Source: Symbiodinium natans (Eukaryota; Sar; Dinophyceae; Suessiales; Symbiodiniaceae). Taken from it: a DNA stretch of 62,500 bases. The DNA lies in NCBI GenBank assembly GCA_905221605.1, contig CAJNDS010000391.1, forward strand, positions 613,940 through 676,439. The letters run 5' to 3'. Both the position numbers and the translations under genes were made by a program. The notes under the pieces are model-generated. The model saw nothing but the letters and a program-made list of their open reading frames with translations. It made no database searches and was not told the origin of the DNA. Positions 9,890 to 20,703 of the stretch are shown piece by piece; the first letter of the stretch is position 1; each line of letters opens with the position of its first letter.

Positions 9890-11350
9890 TGCCTAAATGC
9901 AGGGCATCTGCTTACCTTATGACCAACATGCGGATATATTGCAGCAGCTCCACTTTGACAGATTTAGAGGCACCGCAACTGGCGAATGTGAGGAAATGCC
10001 AGGATGACCCCACCAGGACTTGTCGGACTCCCGCAGCCGACATTGCCCTGTTCTTGCTAGAAGCATCTTTAAATTTGGGTTAGGTTATGAGATTATAGGT
10101 TTAGGGGGTAGCTTTGGGCCGATTGTCTTCAGCCAGGCCGTTCAGAAAGCCATCACGGCTCCGACAGCCTCAGGACGCCCAGAAGTCCCTTGAGCCTAGT
10201 GTGGCCCGCATCGCCGCATTGAGAGTTGCAGTTTGGCTATACCCTAAGGCTCCAAGTATACAAATAATACCTACATTGGGGTCTAAAGTCTGCAAATGAT
10301 ACCTGCTTTGGGTTATTTGAAGCCTTAGGGAGAGGGGTTGGTGTAGCTTCTGGTGCATCCATGCGCCGGCGAATAGAGTTTCTCCGAGATGTGCTGATAG
10401 GTTCAAGGCTTCCCAAAACCATCCCTGCCATTCAACTCCTGCCCAGCTGTGCAGGAGGGAAAAAACCATCTCATCCTCATAATCCTCAGGGCTTAGGGTT
10501 TAGGGTTCAGGGAGAGCGGCCGAACGGAACCTCAAAGCCTCAAAACCCTCGTGAACCCTGAGCTGTTACAGCGTTGGGGGTCGTCACTGTGCGGAAACTG
10601 CAGGAGCGCGTTGCAGGATGCTCTCAGCCAGTGGGCCCAGGACTCATCCATCCGTTTTGTTTGCTCTTGGGGGGGGTCGAGGGCCGAGGGATCTGGGATT
10701 CGTATGGTTTTTAGCAAGAAGCGTGTGTTCACGGCTTTTGTGGTCCGGGTTACTGCCTGTGAGTCTTATACACGATTGGGATTCCAAGTACTACCTGATA
10801 TATTATTGTTACTGTCTCGCCTCCAATACGTTTGCCATTGGCAGCTTGCAAAAGTTTAGTTCTGTCGTCCGGCTGAAGTGCTCAGCAGAAGGGATTAGGC
10901 TACGCTCTGCGATGTACGACCCCTAACCACTGGATACTCAGCTGCTGCGATCACCGATTCTGAGACAAGTTGCGCAGGCTACGGCCAGGCATGCAGAATC
11001 CCTTTGTTTTCAGCTGAGACTCACGGCAGGAAGCGGACGCCAAGGGAGTCCCTCACTGGGAACTGCTGTCGCTCGCCTTTAGTTGGCAACTTAAGTTTAC
11101 GAAGCCATAAGAATAATAACAATAATAATCATAATAGTATGCATAATAATAATGATAATAAGAATCATAAGCATCAGAAGTTGAGGGTTCAGACGAAGTT
11201 CCGGTCTTGTTCGGGTCTCTTAACGCTTTGAAGCGAGACAGGCCTTGTAGCGGGTACTTTGTACTTTTTGGGGACTACTCAACAGAAGCCTTACGAGGGT
11301 TTGTGGTTCATCTGCCGTAGTAGAGTTGATGTTGCCATGGGGTATGTGAT
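9890..11350. other. no firm gene; scattered short open frames
   Basis: Several + strand frames of 60-100 codons overlap (10,114-10,299; 10,551-10,859; 10,618-10,926), with no clear splice-site logic. An AAT-rich microsatellite occupies 11,109-11,172. A CAGCTGTGCAGGAGGGAAAAAA motif lies at 10,441. Confidence 0.5.
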
Positions 11351-11761
11351 CCCTGTTGTCACTGTTGTCAGAGTTTATGAATGAAGTCGTATGGATGTCC
11401 CTTAAGCCTTGTGGGACTATACGGCTGAGCTGGGCTGGGGCGATAGCCCAGGGATTGCCGGCAAAGGTCTCAATGGTTCAGATGTTTTCGGGCGTGTTTG
11501 GGCTTAGGATTTTGACTCTGCGCTGCACCGAACAGGCTTATCTATTGCAAGCTTTAAAGTGTTTTTCCATGTTTGCTCCTTTGCAGGTCTTACGTTTGGA
11601 ACACTCTGAGACTCTGAGGCCCTCACAACCACGTAGCCAAAGCCAAAGGCGCTCTCCAATTAAGAGGGGACGCAGATTCACAAACTCCAAACCTCAGGCA
11701 TGTGCTTCTCATGCCCTCAGCCCTACGCCCATTTTATCCTTAACCCTAAGCTGTAATTCGG

Positions 11762-11894
11762 GTTCTTAAGGGAGGGGGCTTCAAGGGGGGTGTGTAACCT
11801 AAGATTCCCTACTACTTCCCACTACTCCCTAAGGCTCCCTAAGCTTCCCTCAGGTTCCCTAGGTACCTGCCATGAACCCCCCTCCCTTAAGAAC
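11762..11894. mobile_element. MITE-like element, family E copy 1
   Basis: A 133-bp element with near-perfect terminal inverted repeats: left GTTCTTAAGGGAGGGGGCTT, right end complementary to GTTCTTAAGGGAGGGGGGTT. The interior has short CTCCCTAAG(G/C) repeats. The related segment at 15,269-15,332 matches the right half in inverse orientation. Confidence 0.85.
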
Positions 11895-12369
11895 ACTATA
11901 GTCCAAGCTTTCTGCGCGAGGTGGGTCACACCTGCTTCCGCCAGCTACCTTCTCGCCTGCGCTTGGCTTAGACCAAAGCAACGTTGAACTTGTCAGCTCA
12001 AAAACCTGCAGTTTCGAGTGGCCGCCCCTCCAGCAAGACCTGATATCCGCCCTCCATGCAAGCGCCAAACCCTAGACCACCTATAAAGCCCTAAACTCGA
12101 AACCTGCACGAGAGTGAGCGTCGAAACCTCCAGAAACACAGATTACAGCCGCGCCAAGGCCTGGAGCCTGCTCTGCGCTGGCCGCCTCAGCCAGACAGCG
12201 TCATGGTGGTCGGATCACTCAGCCTTCCTTGTGCAGGGTTTAGGGTTTGGGGTTTGGGGCAAAGTTTTGGGGGACCTTTGGGTTCTGAATCCGAACGAAC
12301 CCGAAAACCCAACCCAAAATTAACTCTGCCCTCGCCTGGTCGGCACCTTCAACCCAAAGCCGCATCCAG

Positions 12370-12501
12370 GCAGCCAAGGCGGAGATAGTCCTCAGCCAAA
12401 AAGCCTTCTCTGCGGCCCTCCGCCAAGCGCTACAGGACGCACGTTTTTCAGAGAGGCAAGTGCAGTCTTTGAAATCTGCAGGCTTGAAGTTGAGGGCCTA
12501 A
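12370..12501 (+). CDS. terminal exon candidate, helical protein
   Basis: It follows CGCATCCAG. The frame reads AAKAEIVLSQKAFSAALRQA and continues with ALQDARFSERQVQSLKSAG to a TAA at 12,499. Composition and spacing are those of an amphipathic or coiled-coil helix. The frame is open upstream to 12,340, so the exact acceptor is uncertain. No family is recognised. Confidence 0.45.
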   Translation, partial: AAKAEIVLSQKAFSAALRQALQDARFSERQVQSLKSAGLKLRA

Positions 12502-12894
12502 CAACCAAGGCTTCAGGGGACTCTTGCTCGGTAGTTTGGTATGATCCCTGCACATTCGCAAAGGTCAACCCCTGTTCAGTTCCGACTTCGAAAATAGGTC
12601 TCGAGGCATGTAGAACATAGGTAACTGTTGTCCACCTTGCATCTGCTGCTTTTGCGTAAGCCAAGCAGTTGGCACAAGTTAGCACTCCCCCTAGCCTTTC
12701 CGCCGAGATATTGGTTATCCTTGGAGCTGGCTGCTGAATCTATACCTGGCATTTGTTCAACGATGTCCCGGTTAAGTTGCTCTGGGTTGCAGAGGACGTC
12801 AAGAGGGATGAGAGCGTGCACCCCAGATTTTGTGGCACAGAATGTGGTCTTCAACCCTGCTGCCTGAGCCCCCTACAAACTCTAAACCAGTCAG

Positions 12895-12961
12895 GCTTGC
12901 GGCCCAGCCGCACCGCCACGGTCTTCATGGAAGTTGAGGAGGAAGGCCCGTGGGGTTTGGC
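12895..12961 (+). CDS. internal exon candidate
   Basis: A CCAGTCAG acceptor, then 67 nt encoding LRPSRTATVFMEVEEEGPWG and LA, then the near-consensus donor GGC|GTGAGTATA. A TTTAG-type array begins about 30 bp downstream. Confidence 0.45.
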
Positions 12962-13034
12962 GTGAGTATAAGTGGGGTCCTCAGGGTTGTAGGGTTTAGA
13001 GTATGATTGGGGCTTGGAGTTTGGGGATGTTTAG

Positions 13035-13137
13035 GGTGCGGGACGTAGGCATCCCAAGCGAGCTCTCAGTGACTGTGCTCAATTTTCTTATTCGAATTGG
13101 GAGCTTGTACAGGGTGGGGGCTGACGGGCTGACATGA
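13035..13137 (+). CDS. terminal exon candidate
   Basis: It begins after GTTTAG. The phase-1 frame reads VRDVGIPSELSVTVLNFLIR and then IGSLYRVGADGLT to a TGA. The GIPSEL segment resembles the micro-exon motif at 28-56 kb. The acceptor is poor. Confidence 0.35.
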
Positions 13138-13377
13138 TTGTTGCATTTGCGCTGAAGCCTGCCTCTGTGCGCATAGATGAGGAAGTTGCAACAGTCCGCC
13201 AGAGGGGTGCACCTAAAAAGATAGCCCCACATTCAGTTCAACCCCAAACCTCAAAGGCAAGGACAACACGACCCCTTTGTTTGGGTTCCAGGTTCAGCAG
13301 CTCAATGGGAGAGCCAGATGCGTTTCTGCCAGAGAGTGCCTAACAGACAAGTAACCCTGCTGTGTGGCTTTGGTCAG

Positions 13378-13490
13378 CTACTATAGGGGTCGGAAGAATT
13401 TACTACCGGTATTCCCATATAAGGTCCCTTTCGAAATATACTACAATGAGCTCCAAAACCTTGTTCCAATTATTCAGGCGCCTATAGTAG
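13378..13490 (+). mobile_element. MITE-like element, family A copy 2
   Basis: A 113-bp element beginning CTACTATAGGGGTCGGAAGA and ending in the inverse of CTACTATAGGCGCCTGAATA. It shares the TATTCCC-TAAGGTCCCTTT interior with the copy at 15,342. Confidence 0.85.
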
Positions 13491-13559
13491 GCAAAATGCC
13501 TAAACCCTGAGTGGCCAAAGAAACAGTGACCTCCAGAAGCCTTGCATGCCGTGTGCGAG

Positions 13560-13850
13560 AGTGAGCGGCAAACCCTACAAACCCGGTAAACCCTGTGAAC
13601 CCTATCTACCCCTTAAACCCCTAAGTCCTATAAACCCTGAACCCTATAAACCCTGAACCCTACAAATCGTAAATAAACCCTAGAAAACCTATAAGACATA
13701 TAAACCCTATTGAGCCCTTTAAACCCTATACAAACCCTTAAAAACCCTATTTATACCCTATAAACCCCTAAAACCCTATATACCCTGAATCCTATAAACC
13801 CCATATCAGCCTGATAAGCCCCTAAAAAACACCCGATAAACCTTAAACCC
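13560..13850 (-). repeat. degenerate CCCTATAAA array
   Basis: About 25 units, mostly CCCTATAAA, CCCTGAA and CCCTAAAA. This is a 9-bp derivative of the telomere-like unit. The G-strand equivalent, TTTATAGGG, forms an array at 57,192-57,296. Confidence 0.85.
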
Positions 13851-13863
13851 CGCAGCCAAACAG

Positions 13864-13946
13864 ACGACTCGCCGGGCCCGCGGAGCAAGCAGACCGAGGA
13901 TGCCCCACAGCTGATGGTGCGAGACTGGGAGGATGAAGAGTGCTAT
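13864..13946 (+). CDS. internal exon candidate between inverted telomere-like arrays
   Basis: It follows CAGCCAAACAG. The frame reads DDSPGPRSKQTEDAPQLMVR and DWEDEECYR. This acidic, hydrophilic segment lies between the CCCTATAAA array ending at 13,850 and the TTTAGGG array starting at 13,971. The donor may be CTATAG|GG. Confidence 0.4.
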
Positions 13947-13970
13947 AGGGGGCCTCCCCAGCAACATTCG

Positions 13971-14034
13971 GGTTCAGGGTTTAGGGTTTAGGGTTTAGGG
14001 TTCAGGGTTTAGGGTTTAGGGTTTAGGGTTTAGG
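13971..14034 (+). repeat. TTTAGGG array
   Basis: Eight units, some TTCAGGG. It forms the right arm of the bracket around the exon candidate at 13,864. Confidence 0.9.
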
Positions 14035-15260
14035 GGCCGTTCAAAGGGGCTTATGCTTTATGTGCGGTAAAGAAAGGGAAGTAGGGCGTTGATGAGGAAC
14101 GGTTTTGAGCACATTAACTTCCTTGAAAGGTTCGATCGGGGTTTCCTTTCTGTAAACCCTAAAACCCTAAACCCGAAAACCCGCCTGGATGGTCCAGGTC
14201 GAAAGCCTCAACGGGCTCGCGGGTCCTGAAGCCGTCATTTCAGGGGGATTCTGACATCAGTTAGGAGACTTCTGGGCCCCAGGGCATGAAATTGACTTCA
14301 GGCATTCCGTGCTCGGCCTCACTGGGCCTTATTCTAGTGCCAGTGCCCCTGCCCTGAACCCCAAACACTCCCCGAAGTTGGGTCCCCAGCTCGCGCCATT
14401 CCCATAAGAGGTTTAGGGTTTCGGGTTTGGGGATTCAGGGCCAAGGATTCAGTGCCTCATCCATTGACAGAGTCTGGGTTTGAATCCTCTTTCGACATCT
14501 TTCTGTGGTCTACGCGGAACCCCACTACTTTGAGGCTAGAGGGGCCCTTAAAGGGGAGCCCTTCTGAACCTTCTTTTGACTCTCTTAAACAGGGACCTTA
14601 TTGAGAGGGTCTATCCCCGAGGTTCCCCCTAATCCTCTGCCCTACTAATTAGGGTTGAAGTTCTGTGATACGCACGGATGAGGTCAGATCTGGTTTCTAG
14701 GCCCCACCCCAGCAAGTAAGTCAGTAAGCTCGCTTTAGCTCCGGACTAAACTGAGGGAACCAGGCAGGTGTCAGGGAGAGGGGTGTCAAGGGGCACATAT
14801 TTCTCATACTGTGGCTGAAGAAGGGCCATACCAGTATGATCCCTTTTAAGGTATACAGACCAGAACTAGACCCTTTTAGGGTTCGTCTTGGTTCCCAAGG
14901 TATGACCCTAAACCCTGGACCGAAACCCACCTCATGGATGCCCAGACCATTACCTCCGAATTGGAGCTGGATCGCTTCCGCCTGAGATGCGGCCTAAACT
15001 CTATGAACCCCAAACCCTAAACTCAACCCTGCGAGTGTGCTACTGCGAGAGTCGAAACTCAACCCTCTGAACCCCAAGCCCGAAACCCTAACTTATGAGT
15101 CCTAGACCCAACGCCCAGAACTCCCAGGCTTTTGGATGTAAAAGGTTTAGGGGTTAGGGTCCAGACGGGCTTACCCCCGACCCTGAACCTGCAGTTAAAA
15201 AGGGGCGAGGTTTATCGTGTCTATTTGCTTTCAGCTTCAGGTTTCAAGCAAGCTTTGTGG
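14035..15260. other. no firm gene
   Basis: Mixed DNA with short CCCTAAA and TTTAGGG fragments. A weak exon-like segment follows GCCCAG at 14,945 (TITSELELDRFRLRC). The minus-strand frame 14,721-14,930 has no recognisable content. Confidence 0.45.
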
Positions 15261-15268
15261 GTTAGCTT

Positions 15269-15332
15269 TGAGGGTTCTTAGGGGAGGGGGGTTCATGGGG
15301 GTGCAGGTACGCAGGGAACCTTAGGGGAAGCT
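15269..15332 (-). mobile_element. family E, half copy
   Basis: It begins GTTCTTAGGGGAGGGGGGTT and matches the inverse complement of the right half of the element at 11,762-11,894, including CAGGTAC and GGGAACCT. The other half is absent. Confidence 0.75.
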
Positions 15333-15341
15333 GGCCTTGGG

Positions 15342-15451
15342 TTAATATAGGGTCGGAGTAATTGCTAATAATATTCCCTTATGGTCCCTTTTAAAATTAT
15401 ACTCTAAGAACCCTCAAAACCCTATTCTAATTATTGAGGTCCCTGTATTAG
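15342..15451 (+). mobile_element. MITE-like element, family A copy 3
   Basis: A 110-bp element starting TTAATATAGGGTCGGAGTAA and ending in the inverse of CTAATACAGGGACCTCAATA. It shares TATTCCCTTATGGTCCCTTT with the inverted copy at 47,755. Confidence 0.85.
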
Positions 15452-15545
15452 TGGCTGGGCTGGGCTTAGGAGTTCAAAGGGGAGCCTTGCTTTACGCAAG
15501 TTGCAGTCGAACCTCGGGCGCCATGACAAAGACAAATCTCAGCTA

Positions 15546-15588
15546 GGCCCTAAACCCTAAACCCTAAACCCTAAACCCTAAACCCCCT
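15546..15588 (-). repeat. CCCTAAA array
   Basis: Six perfect units, 50 bp upstream of the exon candidate at 15,637. Confidence 0.95.
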
Positions 15589-15636
15589 TCAAGGGTTTAT
15601 TGCAAGCTCGCGCACCTTAGCACGAGCCACTCTCAG

Positions 15637-15722
15637 GTGTGCCTTCCTTGGATGAGCTCCAAGAAGAAGCTCCGCCAGCGCCACCGGCCCCACCAGAGGT
15701 CCCGGAACCCGAAGCTCCCAAG
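15637..15722 (+). CDS. internal exon candidate, proline-rich
   Basis: A CCACTCTCAG acceptor, then a frame reading VPSLDELQEEAPPAPPAPPE and VPEPEAPK. The donor is probably AAG|GC or a nearby GGTC. It is a proline/glutamate-rich linker-type segment with CCCTAAA upstream and TTTAGGG-like sequence from 15,735. Confidence 0.45.
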
Positions 15723-15781
15723 GCGGGTCGGAGTTTAGGGTTTAAGGTGTATAGGATTCCGGGTGTAGGGTTTAGGGTTTT

Positions 15782-15782
<1 letters not shown>

Positions 15783-15825
<43 letters not shown>

Positions 15826-15885
15826 AGCGAGACAGAGAGAGCGAGAGAGAGAGCGAGAGAAAGAGAGAGTGAGAGAGAGAGAGAG
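15783..15885 (+). repeat. (GA)n microsatellite
   Basis: GA repeats with scattered GAGC units. A second GA tract is at 16,252-16,284, a GAA/GA tract at 16,325-16,375 and another GA tract at 25,199-25,240. Confidence 0.95.
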
Positions 15886-15925
15886 CCCCAAGAACCCGGA
15901 GCCAACAGACCCAGGATATCAATAG

Positions 15926-16240
15926 CAGCATCACCCGAACCGCACAGGGGTCGATGTCATGCAATCCTTGGTGGCAGATATCTGTGGCTGAGGGAGTTAA
16001 TGGTGGCTATGTGCATTTTACGGATAGTGGTTACCAACAACCTGATGCCAACAGACCTGCACCAACACTTGGACCACCTGGTGGTTGATTTCGTCGTGGG
16101 AAACATGTCGGGAGTAGTAGTATTGGGACCCTATACCAACGTGAAGCAACCCCACCCGAGGCCTGAAATTTCACCAACTGACCCACTGGAGCATGCCCTC
16201 CTGGGCGACCCCCTCGGGGGTGAAGTGCAGCGGAAGGAAG
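15926..16240 (+). CDS. weak coding candidate
   Basis: A frame open from about 15,945 to the GA repeat reads LMVAMCILRIVVTNNLMPTD and LHQHLDHLVVDFVVGN. It has protein-like hydrophobic patterning but no recognised domain. Another frame over 15,935-16,090 is also open, so the choice is uncertain. Confidence 0.28.
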
Positions 16241-16246
16241 AAGTAA

Positions 16247-16288
<42 letters not shown>

Positions 16289-16491
16289 CAACTTCGGGGG
16301 GGGGGGGGGGGACTCCAAAGCACTGAGAAGAAGAAGAAGAAGCAGAAGAAAGAGACTCTTCAGAGAGAGAGAGAGAGGCAGGGGCAGGGGGGCAGGGGCA
16401 GAGGCAGAGCAGAGCAGAGAGAGGGAGGGTTTAGGGTTTAGGGGTTCGGGGTATCAGAGGATTTGGGGGCTATTGCTCCCCGGCTTCCGTT

Positions 16492-16785
16492 TTGCAAAAA
16501 GCTGGGAACTCCCCTGAGCCAGCGGAAGTGAATCCCCCAGTTCTGATCGCGACCAACCTACAAGCCTTGCCTGCCAAACCCCAAACTCCAACCCCCAAGA
16601 AAGCGCAAACCCCAAAAAAACGCCCAACTATCCAAACCCAAAACCCTCAGCCAACCCAAGCAGCGAAGAAGGTCCGCCACGCCTCATCTTTGGCCAACTG
16701 GGCACCGCCCCGAACCTGGTCTCTGCTTGCACTTGTCTGCTCCCTGCCCACAGGCACCCGCATGAAACATTATTTGGGATTTCCC
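16492..16785 (+). CDS. weak coding candidate, Pro/Lys/Thr-rich
   Basis: An open frame rich in PTPKKAQTPKKRP-type sequence, then TWSLLALVCSLPTG. It may be a disordered basic segment followed by a hydrophobic helix, or simply read-through of CCCAAAC-rich DNA. Confidence 0.22.
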
Positions 16786-16850
16786 AAAGGGCGGGGGGGG
16801 GGGGGGGGGCACCTTATTAGGGGGTCCTTATGATAAGGGAACCATACTTA
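16773..16850 (+). mobile_element. family C, partial copy
   Basis: It contains ATTTCCCAAAG, a G run and GGCACCTTATTAGGGGGTCC followed by TTATGATAAGGG. This is the left-end signature shared with 28,105, 33,089, 48,553 and 60,847. The right end is not evident. Confidence 0.55.
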
Positions 16851-17342
16851 GGTTGGAGCATACCTTGCCGATTCAGGTGTATGACAACACCTGACTCCGC
16901 ACCCTAGGATAGAATTCTATCTCAAGATCTCAGCCCCCCCCCCCCAGCCTAGGATAGAAATCCATCTTATGATCTCAGCCCCAATCCCCACCAACGCTAG
17001 ACCCAACCCTACCTGGGCAAAGGGGTTCTTATTCAGTCTCGCAACTTCATACTTGCGGGTTGGGGGGAAGCTGACCGCGACTGCACGCTTTCATCGGCCA
17101 CAACCCCGATGTCCTCGTGACCGAGCAGACAAGGACTGACTTATGGGAGTGAAGACAAATTTCCATTGCAAGTATCTGCGACGACTCACATCACTGGCCA
17201 GGAGAGTTAATTTGCCTGGGCCATGTGTAGATGTTCAAGTTTGCAGTTCCACTGTAGCGACCGCATGTGTCGCCTGCAGCTCGCCCAGGCTCAGCAGTAG
17301 CAGGTTTCAGTTGCTGGCCTGCGCAAAGAGTCAACAGGCGAC

Positions 17343-18804
17343 ATGGCCCGACGTGGATTGAACGCCAAAAGATGTGCGTGCTTTCTCTTCAGCTGGAACC
17401 TAGTTGTCACATTCATCGGAGGTCTAACCTTCTTCTGGGGTCCCCTAATTAAGGTCAACCCGTCTAAACCGCCACGTGAGTGCACAAACGGGTTCACCGA
17501 CGCTTTCCCCAATGCATACGTACCTGGTGAATGCCTGCCCTGGTGTCATGAGAGCATAGGTCCCAGGAGTCATATTGAATATTTTCTGGTGACCCCTATG
17601 CTTGGGTACATCTTTGCCACCGACGCCGACCTCGGGGTCGATGCAAACAACATCATTCTGTGCTGGAAAGTGGAGACGGCTTCGTTTGGGCTTTGGCTTT
17701 GGCCTTCTGCTGGGCATGCTTACGTGGCTGCGGCCGTTTATGGCTTTGCGAGGTTCATGTTGCTCGTCTACTTCTGGAGGACCACCCCCAAGCAACTTTG
17801 TCGCCTTGGTCCAAAGCAGGACAGACTAAAGCGGAACGGACCCTTCGCCGCAGGACGCTGCAAAGCACCTCTCTGCTGCATCTTACTTCGCCAATAGTTA
17901 AACTTTAAACTTTTTGGGTTTCCTTTTGTTAGTAGGAATAATAAAGTTTAACCTTTTTCCCCCTTGGCTATTGGAGAAGTAAGGCATCTCAGTCAGCTCG
18001 GACCGTGAAGCCTCCAAATGGAACTTGTGCTTCTCAGCGGTTTTCCTGTCCTTGGGGCCAGCCCTGGATGCGCTGTCCATCATCACCTTCGTGAGATGCG
18101 GGCAGATCCTCTATGCGGCCGTAGCAATGACCGGTGTTACGCTGGCAATTGCTGAAAAGTTTGACCCCCTCCCGACCACTGGTGCTAAAGCCATGGCCCA
18201 GAGCCTTGCCCAAGGCTTTGCAACGCTCCGTTTGCATGAGCACAGAGCATCTGAGTTGTTTCAGAGCGTTGCAGTTACCATGGCGCAGTGCATTGCGCTG
18301 CTCCGGGCAGTAGCAGAATCACCGTCGAGCTGGGTAATCAACCTTTTGGCAGGTCTCAGCGTTAGCTTGTTCATTACTATACCGGAACAAAGCAGATCGT
18401 GGATATTGACCACTTCCGAGGAAGCTCCCTTGTTTCAGGACTTCTACGCAATGGAGAGGACGAAGGCCAAGATGGGCATATGTTCGACACATGGGAACTC
18501 ATTGATGTGTGTACTTCTTTCACCAGCAGTTTGGCTATTTTGGCCTGCGGATTCACCCACCTCAAGGGATATCTTGTGGCTTGAGTGGCCAAGCACCCCT
18601 GGGGCATGGCTCACCAGCTGCGGGGCCCTTTTTGTTTTCAAAATGGCTGTCGTCCTTACAACAGGGCTTTTCTGGATTCTGAGTTGTTTGGGACTTTTGG
18701 TTCTCTGTCTCTGCGGCGGCCTCCGCGACTTCGAGCATGCTCCTCTTCCGGCACGAGAAGTGGAATTGGCTGTAGACAATCCACGACTGCTTGTTTCGGC
18801 TTAG
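17343..18804 (+). CDS. multi-pass membrane protein interrupted by an introner-like intron
   Basis: Exon 1 is 17,343-17,877 and exon 2 is 17,984-18,804; together they give a 451-residue protein. The ATG is in context GCGACATGG. Hydrophobic segments lie near residues 11-33, 140-165, 205-230, 295-313, 352-367 and 389-424. A cysteine-containing loop (CTNGF, CLPWCHE) follows the first span. Without splicing, exon 1 meets TAG at 17,895, inside the inserted element. Removing 106 bases, 17,878-17,983, restores one frame exactly. That intron starts GC and ends AG, followed by G. The C-terminus is acidic and ends VDNPRLLVSA. I do not recognise a named family. Length, spans and continuity make this one of the firmest genes in the window. 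Confidence 0.75.
17882..17983 (+). mobile_element. introner-like MITE with GCAT target duplication
   Basis: A 102-bp element with 16-bp terminal inverted repeats matching at 15 positions: CTTACTTC(G/T)CCAATAG. It is flanked by GCAT on both sides (17,878-17,881 and 17,984-17,987). The duplicated GCAT supplies the GC donor, and the element's right terminus GAAGTAAG supplies the AG acceptor. Its total length with one target copy is 106 nt, which is the frame correction needed by the host gene. Confidence 0.85.
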
Positions 18805-19103
18805 AGTGATGTTGAACGTGCAAATTGCCTTCATTGGCACTGCATGACGATGATTTGTGAGGCTATTTGCCCACAGAGCTTGGGTTATGACCACGAGGTA
18901 TTTCCTACAGCAGCCACCCCAAGGTTTTTCGGAGCGACACTCCTCCTTCTTGCAAAGCTATCCTAAGTCATGTGGCACGACGAAATACGTGCAACTACTT
19001 GCTGTAAAGGCTGCCCTGAACACGCTCCCAGAATGGGACGCAAACATCCAGCCCGAGAATGATCAGTGAAATCATTCTGCAACTCAACCCTGGCCCAAAC
19101 CCG

Positions 19104-19225
19104 AAACCCTGACCTTAAACCCTATGTTAACCCTAAACCGCAACCTCTAAACCCTCAATCCTCCTAGACCCTAACCCCTAACCCTAAACCCTGACCCTGA
19201 ATCCTGAACCCTAACCCTTTGCCCT
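19104..19225 (-). repeat. degenerate CCCTAA(A) array
   Basis: CCCTAAA, CCCTAACC and CCCTGA units, downstream of the membrane-protein gene. Nothing coding is seen from 19,080 to 19,400. Confidence 0.8.
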
Positions 19226-19402
19226 AACCTGAAACGAACCCCGCCCCCTGGAGGAGATCACCACAGACCGTCACCACAGACGGCGACTATTCGCCTCCTT
19301 CTGGGGGAGGAGCTCTATAGGCGCCTGAACAGCATAGGCTGGAGAGTTATTACGGGACAACAAAAAGGAATCTCAGGGAATAAGAGGCGTAGTTATGCAG
19401 AC

Positions 19403-19700
19403 CCCTAATGTTGACCTCGAATTAATTACCCCCCTCCCCCGTCTCAGTTGATTTTTGTTTCCGCCACCCCTACCCCCCCCCCCCCCCCCCCCCAATTGAG
19501 GGGGGGGGGGGGGTCGGGCTGTCCCCGGCCGCCCCCAAGCCCCGACCTACCCAAAACGGCCAATAGAAAAAAAATCGGTCCCCGGGCCGGCCGGGGTTCC
19601 TTAATTGAGGCGGGGGGTTTATAATTGAGTTCCGGGATCCGGATTCCTTAATTGGGAGGGGGGGGGGTTATAAATTTGAGGTTAACATTATAGTAGGTTA
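19403..19700. mobile_element. ~300-bp inverted-repeat element with homopolymer core
   Basis: The left end CCTAATGTTGACCTCGAATT is approximately repeated, inverted, at 19,678-19,700 (AATTTGAGGTTAACATTATA). Inside are a C run (19,471-19,492), a G run and repeated TTAATTG motifs. There is no coding capacity. The homopolymers make the exact sequence uncertain. Confidence 0.5.
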
Positions 19701-20104
19701 GGAACCCTAAACCCTAAACCTTTTACCAGAGGGTTTGACTCTAGGAGGGTGGCCCAATTGTTCATCTATTCTTTCCATGGTATAAAATTTTGGCTGAAAT
19801 TGCCCACACTCTCTTCTCATCGGGTGTCTGCTTCCTAAATACCTTAACTTCATCACCGGTGCCTCGATCAGGATAGACCCGATCCCGTTTAGCATTCGCT
19901 GCTTACATGTAGTTGGAGCGCGGCGCGTATCTCGCCGCGTGGTTTCTTGGGTGGGGTGGGTGGGGGGGGGGGGGGGGAGGGGGGATAATTCCGCCCCCCT
20001 GCAACTTGCCAGCATGTCCTCAGTCTTTTAGTGCTCCAGTTTGCAGGGCCCGGTGTTTTTTTTTCTCCTAACGTTGGCCCTGGCTTGGTGGCCTTGGTAA
20101 CGTT

Positions 20105-20305
20105 GGCCCCAGGCCTTCTGGTCACCTGGTCCCCTGTCCTCTGGTCCCCTGGTCCTCTGGTCCCTTGGTCCTCTGGTCCCCTGGTCCTCTGGCCCTCTGG
20201 TCGCTTCGCCTTCTGGTCCCTTGGTCCTCTGGTCCTACGGTCCTCTGGTGCTCTGGTCCCGTGGTCCTCTCGTCCTCTGGTCCCGTGGTTTCCCGGTCCC
20301 GTGGT
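20105..20305 (+). repeat. CTGGTCC-type octamer/nonamer minisatellite
   Basis: About 22 short units such as CTGGTCCTCTGGTCCC. The Leu/Val/Trp/Ser/Pro frame on + and the Gly/Asp/Gln/Arg/Thr frame on - are repeat artefacts. Confidence 0.9.
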
Positions 20306-20369
20306 CAGATTTTCGTGTTTTTTTATTGATGTACTTGTTTGGGACATTATGATAATGGTATAGTTACTA

Positions 20370-20600
20370 TGTAGTATAACATAAGAATATATATATATAT
20401 ATCTGTCTATATAAACATAGTATAATGTAATATAACAATATATAATATACTAAAATATCATATAATATAATATAACATAATAAAATCTGTTGTATAATAT
20501 AGTATCATCTAATATAATATAAGATAATATATAATATAATATCACATATAATATTTAATCTGTAATATATAATACATAGTGCATAATATATAATATAATA
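20370..20600. repeat. AT-rich low-complexity block
   Basis: TATAATATAATA-type repeats with no stable unit. They form the left margin of the AT-rich island. Confidence 0.85.
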
Positions 20601-20703
20601 GCAACCCCTACACCTGAATTAGTTTATAAACGCGCGTAGTAAGTGCAATAAACGTAATGAATGTATGAACGCAGTACAGGATTTAACAGATAACCGTCTA
20701 TAA

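Noticed and set aside
9400-9922. Cys/Val/Leu/Ser and Thr/His/Gln/Asp repeat frames
   Set aside because: Products of CTGT and GT microsatellites.
14440-14520. tRNA gene, from a GGGTTTGAATCC box-B-like motif
   Set aside because: No box A at the right distance and no cloverleaf could be drawn.
20031-20363. A 110-codon frame rich in Trp/Ser/Pro/Leu
   Set aside because: Translation of the CTGGTCC minisatellite; its antisense frame is equally open.
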